Below are positions 63,453 through 64,000 of a stretch of DNA of 64,000 nucleotides, piece by piece. The stretch's first letter is position 1. Each line of letters opens with the position of its first letter. Below the pieces are notes generated by a model. The model had not been told where the DNA came from. It saw only the letters and a list, made by a program, of their open reading frames with translations, and did not search any database. The stretch is from Arcobacter sp. LA11. GTDB taxonomy: Bacteria; Campylobacterota; Campylobacteria; Campylobacterales; Arcobacteraceae. Location of the stretch: NCBI RefSeq assembly GCF_001895145.1, contig NZ_BDIR01000002.1:186001-250000 (forward strand), read 5' to 3'. Made by a program: the position numbers and the translations under genes.

Positions 63453-64000
63453 TGAGAATAATTAATACTACAGATGCAAATTTTGAACAAGAATTTGAAA
63501 ATATACTTGCACGTGCAAAAACAGATATAAAAGAAGTATCTGCAATTGTTACAAATATAATAGATGAGATAGTAGAAGATGGAAATGAAGCACTTAAATC
63601 TCATATAGAAAAGTTCGATAAATGGGAAGTTAAATCTGACGAAGAATTAATGATTTCACAAGATGAAATGAAAGCTGCATATGACAATATCAGTGAAGAT
63701 TTAAAAAATGCTTTACATATTGCTTACGATAGAATTAAAATATATCATGAAAAACAACTTCCAAAATCTTGGATTGATTTTGAAAAGAATGGGACAGTAT
63801 TAGGACAAAAAGTAACTCCTGTAGATAAAGCAGGTCTTTATATTCCTGGTGGGAAAGCTGCATATCCAAGTTCACTTTTAATGAATGCAATTCCAGCAAT
63901 TGTTGCAGGTGTTGAAGAAATTATCGTTTGTACACCAACGCCAAATAATGAAATAAATGAACTACTTCTTGCAGCATGTCATATTTGTAATATAAGCAAA
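63452..64000 (+). CDS. hisD: Histidinol dehydrogenase (3' end outside window)
   Basis: The first 183 residues of HisD, which oxidises histidinol to histidine. GLYIPGGKAAYPSSLLMNAIPA in two parts (about 125-145) is the family signature, and the metal ligands come later, outside the window. The ATG at 63452 shares a base with the aroK stop TAA (TAATG), so it is translationally coupled to aroK. Confidence 0.93.
   Translation, partial: MRIINTTDANFEQEFENILARAKTDIKEVSAIVTNIIDEIVEDGNEALKSHIEKFDKWEVKSDEELMISQDEMKAAYDNISEDLKNALHIAYDRIKIYHEKQLPKSWIDFEKNGTVLGQKVTPVDKAGLYIPGGKAAYPSSLLMNAIPAIVAGVEEIIVCTPTPNNEINELLLAACHICNISK

Noticed and set aside
1-64000. tRNA, rRNA, CRISPR, insertion sequences or prophage
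   Set aside because: No clover-leaf-like T-arm sequences, spaced identical repeats, transposase or integrase genes were seen while reading both strands.

Overview
The window is AT-rich, gene-dense chromosomal DNA from a Campylobacterota bacterium, most likely of the Arcobacter group. The evidence is the periplasmic nitrate reductase order napAGHBFLD without napC, the PEB4-type PpiC / fructose-bisphosphate aldolase gene pair, and histidine kinases with the NIAHQWRQPL H-box. I see no rRNA, tRNA, CRISPR array, insertion sequence or prophage. Both ends cut a gene: an SdiA-regulated-like protein on the left and hisD on the right.

Layout. 1-6.3 kb: SdiA-regulated-like fragment, an FmdE-domain protein, a CBS-GGDEF protein, trpS, a TAXI-type binding protein and serS. 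6.2-6.6 kb: a gene-poor stretch with an orphan promoter, hairpins and a 30-codon ORF. 7-14.4 kb: the nap operon ending in a PAS protein. 14.6-24.5 kb: a TrpD-like protein, an unknown coiled-coil protein, an XRE-cupin regulator opposite alanine dehydrogenase, an OXA-type beta-lactamase, L-serine dehydratase and the aapJQMP amino-acid ABC transporter; this block is about amino-acid uptake and deamination. 25-46.7 kb: a large denitrification region. It holds a fused NirD/L-NirG/H siroheme decarboxylase, two paralogous membrane proteins, a two-gene unusual heme-copper NO reductase (gNOR-like), a PilJ-type sensor kinase with a lone receiver protein, a siroheme synthase, a Crp/Fnr regulator, nirE(cobA)-nirF-nirJ-nirC, a PpiC chaperone, nirN, nirS, a 50-codon gene, norB, norC, a small membrane gene, and a PilJ-type sensor overlapping a second Crp/Fnr regulator. 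46.8-53.9 kb: moaA, an ABC ATPase, rpsO, an Rrf2 regulator, a DHH phosphoesterase, and a DUF59 / polytopic membrane protein / DUF2249 operon. 53.9-64 kb: an OmpR-type two-component pair, PEB4-like PpiC, fba, exbBD, a PLP enzyme, a 966-residue hybrid sensor kinase, aroK and hisD.

How the parts work together. The window carries nitrate to nitrite (Nap), nitrite to NO (NirS, with an essentially complete heme d1 pathway: NirE, a Met8/CysG-N enzyme, fused NirDLGH, NirJ, NirF, NirN and NirC), and NO to N2O (NorCB plus the gNOR-like enzyme). nosZ is not in the window.

The main new observation is a shared promoter design. Ten Fnr/Dnr-type boxes (TTGAY-N4-RTCAA-like) each have a -10 hexamer starting exactly 29.5 bp from the box centre, the class II Fnr spacing. 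They precede napA, the nor operon, nirC, the nirDLGH fusion, the siroheme synthase, the crp gene itself, the receiver/kinase pair, the DUF2249 operon, the FmdE gene and the orphan locus at 6.2-6.6 kb. The last two are unexpected members. Both Crp-family proteins in the window carry the E-x-x-S-R recognition helix expected to read this box. All functional calls are from reading motifs, with no database search.
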